From positions 186,001-250,000 of the forward strand of contig CAWGGJ010000005.1 of NCBI GenBank assembly GCA_963822175.1: a stretch of DNA of 64,000 bases, written 5' to 3'. A program made the position numbers and the translations under genes. Numbering within the stretch: the stretch's first letter is position 1; the number at the start of each line of letters is the position of its first letter. This DNA is from FEB-25 sp963822175 (lineage in GTDB: Bacteria; Chloroflexota; Anaerolineae; Anaerolineales; UBA4823). Below the pieces are notes generated by a model. It was not told where the DNA came from and searched no databases. It was given only the letters and a program-made list of their open reading frames with translations. Below are positions 1 through 8,984 of the stretch, one piece after another.

Positions 1-1
1 G

Positions 2-382
2 GCTAAACACATCCCCTACTCTTCCCGTTCAGGAGTCTCGGCCATGATGCAGGTGGGGCACGAACTGGAGGAGGCTGCCCAGGTATCCGGCGCCAGTGTC
101 TGGCAGCGTTTCAGACGTGTCATCTTTCCGCTTACCATGAGCGGTTTCATTTCCGGTTTCCTGCTGACGTTTATCACTACCATGCGCGAGCTGTCCTTAA
201 TTATCCTGCTTGTCACCCGTGACACCCAATTGCTGGCAAGCCTGACGATGAGGTATATAGAGGCCGGAAGAGATCAAATGGGGAATATTGTCGTCCTGCT
301 CTTGATAGCCATCACAATCATAGGGAACGCCATCATTAGTCGCTTCTCTGGCGGCAGTCTAAAAAAGGGTCTCGGGATGTAA
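2..382 (+). CDS. ABC transporter permease, C-terminal part (ferric/sugar-phosphate type)
   Basis: This is the 3' end of an inner-membrane permease whose 5' end lies before the window; the frame is open from base 2. An EAA-type cytoplasmic loop (ELEEAAQVSGAS, then a FPLT motif) is visible near the start. It is the surface that docks on the ATPase. At least two hydrophobic segments follow, and the protein ends in a short basic tail. The ATPase gene begins 12 bases downstream and a binding-protein gene follows, so this belongs to a binding-protein-dependent importer. The closest recognisable family is the FbpB/AfuB type, which carries ferric iron or phosphorylated sugars. Substrate cannot be read from this fragment. 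Confidence 0.85.
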   Translation, partial: AKHIPYSSRSGVSAMMQVGHELEEAAQVSGASVWQRFRRVIFPLTMSGFISGFLLTFITTMRELSLIILLVTRDTQLLASLTMRYIEAGRDQMGNIVVLLLIAITIIGNAIISRFSGGSLKKGLGM

Positions 383-394
383 AGCGAGGGCTTC

Positions 395-1483
395 ATGGAA
401 ACAACCATTACAATAAATAATTTAACCAAGAAATTTGGTAATGTGCTTGCACTGGATCATGTCAGCTTGGAAATCGAACCAGGGACCTTCGTAACACTTT
501 TAGGTCCATCTGGGTGCGGCAAGACGACGCTGCTGCGCTGCGTGGCTGGTTTAGAAGACCCAGACGGTGGCGAGATCTATATTGGCAATAAGTTGGTATT
601 TTCTTACGACAAGGGTATTTCACTTGCCGCCAGTAAGCGCGATTTAGGGTTGGTTTTCCAGAATTATGCCTTATGGCCGCATATGAAGGTGGACAAGAAC
701 ATTACATTTGCCCTGGAAATCCAGAAGATGCCCAAGGCTGAGATGGAAAAGCGGGTAAAAGAATCACTCAAAGAAGTACAGATGGAAGGCTTTGAAGACC
801 GTTATCCACGCGAGATGAGTGGAGGCCAACAGCAGCGCATTGCATTAGCTCGTATGCTCGCCTATCGCCCGAAGGTGTTCCTGATGGACGAACCGCTCTC
901 AAACCTGGATGCCCGCCTGCGCATGGACATGCGCACCGAACTCAAACGGTTGCATCATCTTTCCGGCGCTACTACGATCTATGTGACCCACGACCAGGTG
1001 GAAGCGTTGACCATGTCCACCATCATTGCGATCATGAAAGAAGGTGTTGTGCAACAGTTTGATACCCCCGATAGGGTCTATCATTACCCAGCTAATCTTT
1101 TCGTAGCGGATTTTATTGGTAATCCAAAAGTGAACTTGCTGGATGGTGTAGTGAGCGGTAAAAATTCTGTCGACCTCGGAAATTTCAAGATTACGATTAT
1201 TACCGGTAATGCAAGTGGCAGCGTGGTGGTTGGCATACGGCCGGAAGATATCACCGTATCATCCCAGCCCATCCCGGATGCGGTGGAGTTCAGCGCTTAT
1301 TCCGTCCTGCCCTCCGGGGCCGACTCGACCATTGTCGCCCGGCTGGGTGATGTCGAATTGACTATCAGAGTCATGGGCATCAGCAAAATCCAGATGGATG
1401 ACCGGATCTGGCTTACATTTGATCCTCAAACTTTAAATCTATATGATAAAGCGAGCGGAGATTTGATTGTCACCAAGAATTGA
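395..1483 (+). CDS. ABC transporter ATP-binding protein (FbpC/AfuC type)
   Basis: Cytoplasmic ATPase that powers the importer formed with the upstream permease. The 362 residues are a normal length for this family. Walker A is GPSGCGKTT at residues 37-45, the signature MSGGQ at 141-145, Walker B ends in DE at 165-166 and the H-loop histidine is about residue 199. The C-terminal third has the beta-rich TOBE-like region of the CUT1/FbpC class, including a GIRPED motif. The gene follows the permease by 12 bases, so the two are probably co-transcribed. The family assignment is firm; whether the cargo is iron or an organophosphate rests on context. Confidence 0.9.
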   Translation: METTITINNLTKKFGNVLALDHVSLEIEPGTFVTLLGPSGCGKTTLLRCVAGLEDPDGGEIYIGNKLVFSYDKGISLAASKRDLGLVFQNYALWPHMKVDKNITFALEIQKMPKAEMEKRVKESLKEVQMEGFEDRYPREMSGGQQQRIALARMLAYRPKVFLMDEPLSNLDARLRMDMRTELKRLHHLSGATTIYVTHDQVEALTMSTIIAIMKEGVVQQFDTPDRVYHYPANLFVADFIGNPKVNLLDGVVSGKNSVDLGNFKITIITGNASGSVVVGIRPEDITVSSQPIPDAVEFSAYSVLPSGADSTIVARLGDVELTIRVMGISKIQMDDRIWLTFDPQTLNLYDKASGDLIVTKN

Positions 1484-1683
1484 TGAAGGATCATGAGAAT
1501 GTACAGTAACAGAGAGCTTAGGAGGCTATAAGAGCCAAAATATGGGAATAATTAAACATGTGATTATAGAAATTGGAGAAAACACCATTAAAAAGGAGGA
1601 ATATTAGACGAAAACTAAAACCCAGTTATTTCTATTAAGCATGAAATATCATTTTCTTTCAAACAACCTGTAAGGAGGATGTA
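1484..1683. other. Gap with two orphan ribosome-binding-like sites
   Basis: This 200-base gap between ATPase and binding protein holds three good Shine-Dalgarno-like stretches: TTAGGAGG near 1519, AAAAAGGAGGA near 1591, and TAAGGAGGA at 1671-1679, which serves the binding-protein ATG at 1684. The first two are not followed by an intact reading frame of useful length. They could be remnants of small genes or non-ATG starts. I see no terminator here, so read-through from the ATPase gene is plausible. Confidence 0.35.
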
Positions 1684-2948
1684 ATGAAGATCTTTTAAGG
1701 ATTTTAACGATTTGTATTGTATTTAGTTTTCTCGCCAGCTGTGCCAGCACGGCTACCCCAACGACAGAGCCTGCAATTGAGCCAGTTGTGGAACAACCTA
1801 CTGCTGTATCTGAGCCAACACTCACCCCGAACGAACAATGGGCAAAGGATAACGGTTTTGGTCCTTACCAGCCTGCCACCGATGACTGGGAGGCTATCGA
1901 AGCTGCAGCAATTAAGGAAGGCAAGGTGACGGTTTATGCCAACTCAGGCGGTGTTGAGGATTTGCCTGATGCATGGTATGCCCTATACCCAGACATTGAA
2001 TTCGATGTTGCTGACACCGATGGCATCGATACCAAGATGGCTGCAGAGCAGGAAAGCGGGAACGTTGTTGGGGATGTTTGGTTCAACAGCGATGGGCACA
2101 TCCTGTTTGGCCAATTCGTTCCAAACCAGTGGTTATGGTCGTTCGTTCCAAGGGATGTGTCTATCCCTGAGCTAACTGAAGAGCGTCCGTTTGCAGTTGC
2201 GCGCCACTCGACCGATGTAATCGGGTATAACAACAAGGTCCACCCGGATGGCTGCCCACTCACCAACATCTGGCAGCTAACAGAACCCGATTACAAGGGT
2301 AAATTCTTCATGGAAGACCCGATGTCAGACGTCAGCACCATGGCAAAGATTGCCACTTTTGTTCAAAATGGGGACGAGATGGCCCAGGCTTACAAGGATC
2401 TTTATGGCAAAGACTGGACTACCGATGAACTTGCGAGCGCGGATGCTTCTGGTATGGCACCGGAGAATGCCGGCTATCTGTTCCTCAAGAAATTGGCGTA
2501 TAACGATGTGGTGGTTCTTGACGATGGCGATATGGTGGATGCAGCCTTTGCCGGGCTTGAATTACCCGAAGGCGAAGAACCTGGTTTTGGTTGGACGGGC
2601 TACTCAAGCGTCGAAGCTACCCAAGAAGGCGAATTGAATATGGCTCCTTGTTTTGGTATGGAACCGGTCATGGGTATCTTCAAGACCAGCTTCCTTGCTG
2701 TAGCCAACAATGCCCCACACCCTAATGCAGCCAAACTCTTCATCCGTTTTATTCTCTCGGAAGCAGGTTTTGAACCCTGGAACGAGATCGGTACTTACCC
2801 AGCGGCTGAAGGTCTTCCAGTCTTTGAAGACAACCTGCCTTTGGATGAGCTACTGCCTCAGGTCTGGGAGATGGATCCGGTCTTCGACTGGGAAAACGTT
2901 AGTAAAGTACGCGACTTCTGGGCGGCTAGCCTGCTTGTCGCTCCTTAG
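1684..2948 (+). CDS. ABC transporter substrate-binding lipoprotein, frameshifted in signal peptide
   Basis: Extracellular solute-binding protein for the upstream permease and ATPase. A strong ribosome site (AAGGAGGA, 1672-1679) precedes ATG 1684, but that frame stops after four codons. One base further on, the frame reads a typical lipoprotein signal (LLRILTICIVFSFLASC) with the acylated Cys at 1740-1742, then a Thr/Pro/Glu linker and the mature domain to 2948. A single missing base near 1690 would restore ATG to lipobox, so this is either a sequencing error or a recent lesion. A GTG at 1788 is the next start and would lose the signal. I see no paired tyrosines like those that bind iron in FbpA, which favours a non-iron cargo such as a sugar phosphate. 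Confidence 0.75.
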
Positions 2949-2990
2949 TCAGAATAAGCTACTCATAACTTAACCATAGCTCGATGTGCT

Positions 2991-3025
2991 TTTGGGACAC
3001 GGACGCAGCCTGTCCGTGTCCCAAA
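2991..3025 (+). terminator. Strong stem-loop after the ABC operon
   Basis: A perfect 14-bp stem (TTTGGGACACGGAC at 2991-3004 pairing with 3012-3025) closes a 7-base loop 42 bases after the binding-protein stop. Only a weak T-rich stretch follows, so it may act as a terminator or as an mRNA 3' end stabiliser. Confidence 0.7.
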
Positions 3026-3143
3026 GTAATTTCGTAATTATTTGGTAAATGATCATTATTGTTATTTTGTCTTTTTGATTACCAGAATTTGTATTATTCC
3101 AGCTGGGAAGGATTTTGTGTTCTGGTTTTAAGGGAAAATCTAA

Positions 3144-4574
3144 ATGACTGTTAAGACCGTATTCTTCGATATGGGTGGCACAATAGAAACATTTTGGCAT
3201 TCACCAGAAATGCGTCTGCAAGCCACACCTGGACTTCAACAGCTTCTTTCGGCTCATGGGATAGATATACACCTATCTGATGCGCATTTACATAACCTGG
3301 TAACAGGTGGACTTGCACGCTATCACCAATGGAGGCTGGAAACCCTCGAAGAACTACCAGTGAGTGCGGTTTGGCGTAATTATATCCTGGCTGATTATCC
3401 ATATGACTTCCCCCAGCTGGATGCATATGCCGATGACTTGATGGTCTGGATAGAAACTCAGTATTATCGCAGGCAGATGCGGCCCGAAATGCCATCAGTG
3501 TTAGCTGAAATCCAAGATCTGGGATACAAGATCGGTCTGATCAGCAATGTCACCAGCCGTGGGCAGGTGCCGCAAAATTTATGCCAGTATGGAATAAAAC
3601 ATTATTTCAATCCCATTGTATTATCGAGTGAATATGGGCGACGTAAACCTGATCCAGCCATCTTCCATTATGCGGCTCGTCTTGCGAACAGCCCGACAAG
3701 TGAATGCATTTATATCGGAGACCGCATATCAAGAGATATCGTGGGGGCAAAGCGTGCCGGTTTTAAGCTAGCCATTCAAATTAAGCACGATTTTAACCAT
3801 GGCGAAAGTGATGAAGGTGCTATTCCTGATTTAATCATTGCCAACATGACTGAATTATTGGAGATCCTACAAAAAGAAAATCCTACCAGTGAGCAGCAAC
3901 AACCAGAAAAGCGTCCACACAACAAAATCCGGGCAGTTCTATTCGATGCAGATGGGGTTCTTTATTATCGAAAGAATAAAGATCAGGAGTTAAATCCATT
4001 TATTAAGAAATATGGCACACCAGGTCGGGAGATTCCAGAATTTGAGATTAACCAACTCCGGCACCAGGCATTCGTGGGGCAAATCACATTTGAGCAGTAT
4101 AAAACTGCTGTTTTAAACATGCATGGGATTACTGATCCCTACTTAGTCACAAGCGGGATACAAAAAGTTATTAAAGAAAAGGATAAAATTCATTTCTTTA
4201 ATCATGCGCGTGAGACACTATTACAATTAAAAAACCGGCATTTATATCTTGGGATCGTGACTGATACCGCCCATCCCTTGTATGTAAAAATCAATAAGCT
4301 TGAGCGTGGTGGAATTGGAAACCTATGGGATTCAATCACCCCTTCCAGCGAAGTTGGTGTCCAAAAACCAGATCCAAGGATCTATCAGCTTGCTTTACAT
4401 CAATTGGGCGTCACTTGTGACCAGGCAGTATTCGTTGGACATAAAGCCACCGAACTTGAAGGTGCCAGGAATGCAGGGATGAAAACTGTAGCTTTCAATT
4501 ATGATGCTGATGCCAAAGCTGATTTTTATATTGAGGAATTTTCTGATCTGCCGAAATTACCGATCATGGACTAA
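3144..4574 (+). CDS. Tandem HAD-superfamily hydrolase (two HAD domains)
   Basis: A 476-residue protein made of two complete HAD units, about residues 1-235 and 260-470. Each has its own motif I, a Ser/Thr motif II (ISN; VTD) and a KPDP plus GD/GH motif III-IV block. Domain 1 motif I is FFDMGGT, in which the second catalytic aspartate of phosphatases is glycine, as in phosphonatase- or dehalogenase-like members. Domain 2 has the full LFDADG motif of phosphatases and phosphomutases. It is preceded by AAGGGA and lies between an organophosphate-type ABC transporter and phosphate transport genes. A role in removing phosphate from imported substrates is inferred. Confidence 0.8.
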   Translation: MTVKTVFFDMGGTIETFWHSPEMRLQATPGLQQLLSAHGIDIHLSDAHLHNLVTGGLARYHQWRLETLEELPVSAVWRNYILADYPYDFPQLDAYADDLMVWIETQYYRRQMRPEMPSVLAEIQDLGYKIGLISNVTSRGQVPQNLCQYGIKHYFNPIVLSSEYGRRKPDPAIFHYAARLANSPTSECIYIGDRISRDIVGAKRAGFKLAIQIKHDFNHGESDEGAIPDLIIANMTELLEILQKENPTSEQQQPEKRPHNKIRAVLFDADGVLYYRKNKDQELNPFIKKYGTPGREIPEFEINQLRHQAFVGQITFEQYKTAVLNMHGITDPYLVTSGIQKVIKEKDKIHFFNHARETLLQLKNRHLYLGIVTDTAHPLYVKINKLERGGIGNLWDSITPSSEVGVQKPDPRIYQLALHQLGVTCDQAVFVGHKATELEGARNAGMKTVAFNYDADAKADFYIEEFSDLPKLPIMD

Positions 4575-4616
4575 GGTATTTTATATCCGATATTTAATCA
4601 AGGTTGACATTACATA

Positions 4617-5549
4617 ATGACTATCGAAAATCGCCCCACTAATGCTTCATTATCAACCATGTGGGCATTTAAAAACTACCTTGACTTAAATGATTTTTTT
4701 ACTGTATCTATGCGCTTGGGATTTCAAAAAATAGAACTGAACCATCAAATTAATTCAGCCATGCTGGCACAGATTAAATTAGATCACTATCAATTGAGCA
4801 GCATTCATGAACCCTGTCCAGCAGATATCACCACCAAGGATCTAGTAGACCGGGATTGGTTAATCTCCTCAGCAGATGAGAGCTTTCGAAAACACGGGGT
4901 CGACTCTGTATCAAAAAGCATCGACTTGGCTTACAAGCTTGGGGCTCCAATCGTTGTTGTCCATTGTGGCACGGTTCCTTCCAATATTAACTATGAGAAT
5001 AAACTACGCACTCTTTTCGGGGCAGGGAATACTGGATCGGATGAATATCTGCAAATCAAATCCCAGCTGATCGATCACAGGCAAAAATCAATTGGTCCTC
5101 GATTAGAGGCAGTAAAAAAGAGTTTGCATGAGCTACTTGAGTATGCGAGCAGGTTAAAAGTTAGATTGGGATTGGAAAACCGATATCATTACATGGACAT
5201 ACCATCGATAGATGAAATGGATGAGCTTTTAAGCCTGGCTGACTCCAGTCAGCTTGGTTTTATTTATGACGTAGGACATGCCCAGGCTCTCGATCGATTG
5301 GGATTTTATTCCCATGAAGACTGGCTAAAGAGATATTCATCAAGGATGTTTGGTACACACCTCCACGACGTCATCGGGGTTACTGATCATTATGCACCCG
5401 GTTTGGGTGAAATTAATTTTACAAGGATCGCACCATATTTACCTGTAGATGCATTTCGTACCTTTGAGCTGTTGCCTGGCAACACTCTTGCACAGATTAA
5501 GGAAGGTTTAAAGTTGTTAGCAGAAGCTGGTTGCATTAATTATCTATGA
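4617..5549 (+). CDS. Sugar phosphate isomerase/epimerase (AP-endonuclease-2 TIM barrel)
   Basis: A 310-residue soluble TIM-barrel protein of the xylose-isomerase-like/AP-endonuclease family 2 fold. Metal-ligand motifs typical of the family are visible: IHEPCP, VVHCGT, LGLENRY, IYDVGHA and GTHLHDV followed by GLGEINF. It begins 42 bases after the double HAD gene on the same strand and ends 18 bases before the DUF47 gene. Such proteins isomerise sugars, inositols or related polyols. Its placement supports a sugar/polyol phosphate pathway. The exact substrate is unknown. Confidence 0.8.
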   Translation: MTIENRPTNASLSTMWAFKNYLDLNDFFTVSMRLGFQKIELNHQINSAMLAQIKLDHYQLSSIHEPCPADITTKDLVDRDWLISSADESFRKHGVDSVSKSIDLAYKLGAPIVVVHCGTVPSNINYENKLRTLFGAGNTGSDEYLQIKSQLIDHRQKSIGPRLEAVKKSLHELLEYASRLKVRLGLENRYHYMDIPSIDEMDELLSLADSSQLGFIYDVGHAQALDRLGFYSHEDWLKRYSSRMFGTHLHDVIGVTDHYAPGLGEINFTRIAPYLPVDAFRTFELLPGNTLAQIKEGLKLLAEAGCINYL

Positions 5550-5567
5550 TGAAAAAGGAGTCGCGTG

Positions 5568-6185
5568 ATGAAAAGTCATTTTAAAAAACGTGAGAGCATT
5601 TTTATCAAGCTTATCCACGATCAAGCTGCATTTACATTAGAAGGAATGGAAGCGTTGAAAGCGTACATGGGGGAAGACACATCAGCCGCCGAAAGGGTGA
5701 CGACTGCGGAAAAAGCAGCTGATGAGGCCAGGCGCATCCTGATTGCCGAATTAAATAAGACATTCGTAACGCCTTTTGATCGTGAAGATATTTTTGCCTT
5801 ATCCCGCACGATTGACGATGTACTGGATTATGCATATAGCACTGTCACTGAAATGGAAGTGCTTCGGGTGCGTCCAACCTCATTTATGTTAAGCATTGCT
5901 TCATTGCTCAGAGATGCTGCCAATGAGCTTTTAATGGCTGTAGATCGGCTGGAATTACACCCCGAGGTCGCCAATGAGCATGCCCAGCGAGCCAAATCTA
6001 TCGAGAATAGGGTCGAGGGTGTATATCGTGAAGCCTTGGCAGATTTGTTCAGCGGTGCCGAAGATATAAAACACGTCATGAAAATGCTTAAATCACGTGA
6101 GGTTTACCGTCATTTGAGCAATGCAGCAGACAAGGGAGATGAAGCTGCCAATGTGATCGCTGATATCGTTGTAAAAATCTCTTAA
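5568..6185 (+). CDS. DUF47/PhoU-like phosphate transport regulator
   Basis: A helical 205-residue protein of the DUF47 family, which partners Pit phosphate transporters. AAAGGAG at 5554-5560 sets the ATG at 5568 rather than the GTG three bases earlier. Acidic and Arg-rich helical blocks typical of PhoU-like bundles are visible, such as FDREDIFALSRTIDDVLDY. The pit gene begins 15 bases after its stop; the pairing is widespread and supports the call. It is expected to act at the cytoplasmic face of the transporter. Confidence 0.88.
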   Translation: MKSHFKKRESIFIKLIHDQAAFTLEGMEALKAYMGEDTSAAERVTTAEKAADEARRILIAELNKTFVTPFDREDIFALSRTIDDVLDYAYSTVTEMEVLRVRPTSFMLSIASLLRDAANELLMAVDRLELHPEVANEHAQRAKSIENRVEGVYREALADLFSGAEDIKHVMKMLKSREVYRHLSNAADKGDEAANVIADIVVKIS

Positions 6186-6200
6186 CCACAGATATCTTCT

Positions 6201-7187
6201 ATGACTCCTTTCATCATCATCATCATCTTATTGGCTCTGGGCTTTGATTTTTTAAATGGGATTCATGATTCCAGTAATATCGTTGCCACGATGATTGCCA
6301 GCCGGGCATTTTCACCCCGCACCGCGCTTGGAATGACGGCTGTGGCAAATTTCTTGGGACCTTTCATTTTTGGTGTTGCCGTCGCAGAAACAATTGGAAA
6401 TGAGGTGGTCGATTCTGAGGCTATCAGCCTGTTAGTGATTTTGACAGCCTTACTCAGTGCCATACTATGGAATTTATTAACCTGGTACCTCGGGTTTCCG
6501 AGCAGCTCATCGCACGCATTGATAGGCGGACTGATCGGCGCAGTCCTTGTAGGAGCTGGATGGGAAGCGATTTTACTGCCTGGATTATTAAAAGTTTTGC
6601 TCACCCTGTTAACTTCACCACTGATCGGTTTTTTATTTGGTTATCTCTTTCTGAAGATTTTGTTACTACTCAGTTGGAATGCGACACCCAAAGTAAATAA
6701 CGTGTTCAAACGCAGCCAAATATTTACATCCCTCTCCCTGGCATTATCGCACGGAACAAATGATGCCCAAAAGACGATGGGAATCATCACCCTTACCCTG
6801 GTGACTGCAGGTGTTTTAGATGAATTTGTAGTTCCTCAATGGGTAGTATTTGCATGTGCATCCATGATCGCCTTGGGGACTGCGGTTGGCGGTTGGAGTC
6901 TGATCCGTACATTGGGGGGAAAAATATTTCGGATCAAACCCATTGATGGATTTGCATCACAATTAGCCTCTTCGGTTGTCATTCTCGGTGCGTCTTTGGT
7001 TGGTGGACCTGTCAGTACAACGCAAGTGGTCAGCTCATCCATCATGGGGGTGGGTGCTGCCGAAAGGAAGAACAAGGTGCGCTGGGGTGTGGGTAAGAAT
7101 ATCGCCACAGCCTGGGTGGTCACAATACCCGCCACCGCCATAGTGGCGGCTGGATTATATTGGTTCCTATCACTTTTCATCCATTAA
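6201..7187 (+). CDS. pit: Inorganic phosphate transporter, Pit family
   Basis: A 328-residue polytopic membrane protein. The two inverted Pit signature repeats are clear: GFDFLNGIHDSSNIVATMIASR near the N-terminus (with an intact GxxDxxN-type core) and LALSHGTNDAQKTMGII in the second half. Length is normal for short bacterial Pit proteins. It sits directly behind DUF47, so the two form the usual Pit/DUF47 pair. In this cluster it could take up phosphate or export the excess released from organophosphates. I see no Shine-Dalgarno before ATG 6201, so translation may be coupled to the upstream gene. Confidence 0.92.
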   Translation: MTPFIIIIILLALGFDFLNGIHDSSNIVATMIASRAFSPRTALGMTAVANFLGPFIFGVAVAETIGNEVVDSEAISLLVILTALLSAILWNLLTWYLGFPSSSSHALIGGLIGAVLVGAGWEAILLPGLLKVLLTLLTSPLIGFLFGYLFLKILLLLSWNATPKVNNVFKRSQIFTSLSLALSHGTNDAQKTMGIITLTLVTAGVLDEFVVPQWVVFACASMIALGTAVGGWSLIRTLGGKIFRIKPIDGFASQLASSVVILGASLVGGPVSTTQVVSSSIMGVGAAERKNKVRWGVGKNIATAWVVTIPATAIVAAGLYWFLSLFIH

Positions 7188-7211
7188 AAATCAAATAGGC
7201 ATTGTCACATC

Positions 7212-8114
7212 ATGGAAACAATGAAGATTTATGATCTATTATGTATTGGTAATTACACCAAGGACACGATCATCTCCCCTTCAGGAACAAGATATGTAGA
7301 TGGGGGTGCGATAAATTATGCTGCCCATGCAGCTAAAAAGCTTGGCCTGTCAGTTGCTGTCGTGACCAGGCTCGCCAACGAAGATAAAAGAGTCATCGAT
7401 AAATTCAATGGGGATGGCATTGATTGTTATCCGACCTACACACCAGCTTCCACCACGATGAAGTTGGAATACCCAACGAATGATCCGGATTTACGAACCT
7501 TATCAGTGGCCAGCACAGCTGGATCGATTACATCTTTCGATGTGGAAAATATCCCAACCAGAGCAGCAGTCATTGGCTCAAGTTTGCGAGGTGAGGTTGG
7601 CTTAGATGTAATCTCATTACTAAGGAAGAAAAATGTCTTTTTAGCAGCCGATATGCAGGGGTTTGTGCGCGTGCTGAGAGGCCAGTCGTTGGTCTATGAA
7701 TCGTGGGAGGAAATGAAGGAAACCGTTGCCAATCTGGATGTGCTTAAAAGTGACGCAGTCGAAGCTGAGTTCCTAACTGGTAAAACGGATATTCTTAAAG
7801 CTGCCGAAATATTCTCCCAGATGGGAGCAAAAGAAATCGTCTTGACCCATAGGAATGGTTTGCTGGTATATGCAGGGGGAGAGTTCCATGCAATCGGTTT
7901 TTATCCAGAGAATTTAGATGGACGTAGTGGCAGGGGTGACACCTGTATTGGTGCATATATGGCGATGCGTCTCTCCATGGATCCATATGAAGCCGGGATA
8001 TGGGCAGCTGCCGTTACCAGTTTAAAAATGGAAAGACTCGGCCCATTTGATCGATCGATCAGTGAGGTTGTAGAACTGCTTCGTGCGAAATATAATCATG
8101 TCCAGCCTGGGTAG
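7212..8114 (+). CDS. PfkB-family carbohydrate kinase
   Basis: A 300-residue ribokinase-family sugar kinase. The N-terminal GG switch (VDGGAINYAAHAAKKLG) and the C-terminal catalytic motif (GRGDTCIGAYMA, with the catalytic Asp in GRGD) are both present. It begins 24 bases after pit and ends 5 bases before the gluconokinase gene, so the two kinases are probably co-translated. The GRGDT motif replaces the common GAGDT. Substrate is not inferable beyond a sugar or nucleoside-like alcohol. Confidence 0.85.
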   Translation: METMKIYDLLCIGNYTKDTIISPSGTRYVDGGAINYAAHAAKKLGLSVAVVTRLANEDKRVIDKFNGDGIDCYPTYTPASTTMKLEYPTNDPDLRTLSVASTAGSITSFDVENIPTRAAVIGSSLRGEVGLDVISLLRKKNVFLAADMQGFVRVLRGQSLVYESWEEMKETVANLDVLKSDAVEAEFLTGKTDILKAAEIFSQMGAKEIVLTHRNGLLVYAGGEFHAIGFYPENLDGRSGRGDTCIGAYMAMRLSMDPYEAGIWAAAVTSLKMERLGPFDRSISEVVELLRAKYNHVQPG

Positions 8115-8119
8115 ATAAA

Positions 8120-8611
8120 TTGGAACCAAAATTTTACCTTTTGATGGGCGTGGCCGGATGTGGTAAAACCACGATCGGAAAAGCGCTGGCTGCAAAATTA
8201 GAGTGGGACTTTTATGATGCGGATGAATTTCACACCCCCGAAGGTATCGCTAAAATGAGCAGCGGTATCCCGCTGAATGATGATGACCGAGCTCCCTGGC
8301 TGGCCTCGTTGCATACATTGATCTCTACTTGCCTGAAAGAGAATAAACATGGCGTGTTGGCTTGCTCAGCACTAAAAGAATCCTACCGGCAAAAGCTTCT
8401 GTCTGGTAACCAGGGTGTCCTCATCGTGTACCTCAAAGGGGATTATGCCTTGATCTGGCCGCGGATGATCGCCCGTTCGGGGCATTACATGAAATCTGAA
8501 ATGCTAAAAAGCCAGTACGAGGTGCTGGAAGAGCCAACGAATGGACTGGTAATTGACGTGTCGCTGCCGGTGGATGAGATTGTTACTCAGATATTGGAGT
8601 GTACTGGGTGA
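8120..8611 (+). CDS. gntK: Gluconokinase, GntK type
   Basis: A 163-residue P-loop kinase. Walker A is GVAGCGKTT at residues 10-18, followed by the family's FYDADEFHTPEGIAKM segment, LNDDDRAPWL and ACSALKESYR. It phosphorylates D-gluconate to 6-phosphogluconate for the pentose phosphate or Entner-Doudoroff route. Start is TTG 8120, five bases after the PfkB stop, which implies coupled translation. Its presence suggests the cluster ends in a gluconate-like intermediate. Confidence 0.85.
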   Translation: MEPKFYLLMGVAGCGKTTIGKALAAKLEWDFYDADEFHTPEGIAKMSSGIPLNDDDRAPWLASLHTLISTCLKENKHGVLACSALKESYRQKLLSGNQGVLIVYLKGDYALIWPRMIARSGHYMKSEMLKSQYEVLEEPTNGLVIDVSLPVDEIVTQILECTG

Positions 8612-8773
8612 GGTAAAAATATTCAGTGCTCAATTTCCTCGGCAGTTTTTTCCTCTGATTAGAACTAATAATATATAAAATATCATAACTCGGGTCGCAG
8701 CGGTGAAGAATTTCTGCAATAAAGTGCACTGTAATGCTTGCTTTACCAAAAACCTACCCCTTGGCTAGATTAT

Positions 8774-8912
8774 GTGGAAAAAACCACTCAATACAGATGA
8801 CTTCCCTTTTTCATCTGCACCATTAAAACGAAAACCTGCCTTTTCAGCAGGTTTAACCCCCATATATTGTGACCCCGAGGCGGATCGAACGCCTAACCTA
8901 ACTATTAAGAGT
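8774..8912 (-). repeat. tRNA-Lys 3' fragment plus flank, copy A (att-like)
   Basis: This matches 33203-33341, next to the intact tRNA-Lys, almost base for base. It includes the conserved GTGGAAAAAACCAC leader, the AAACCTGC/GCAGGTTT hairpin (8833-8852) and the 3' end of tRNA-Lys from the anticodon loop to the CCA region (8867-8912) with two differences. Beyond the anticodon loop the match stops abruptly. That is the footprint expected from integration of a mobile element into the tRNA 3' half. Confidence 0.75.
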
Positions 8913-8984
8913 TGAGGAAAAAGTGCTCCACACCGTATATATGGTGGTTTGTTATCCGTTGTGTCCTATATGTGGGAGTTTTTT

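Noticed and set aside
1717..1929. Alternative-frame ORF at the binding-protein start
   Set aside because: It is an out-of-frame shadow of the lipoprotein linker with no ribosome site.
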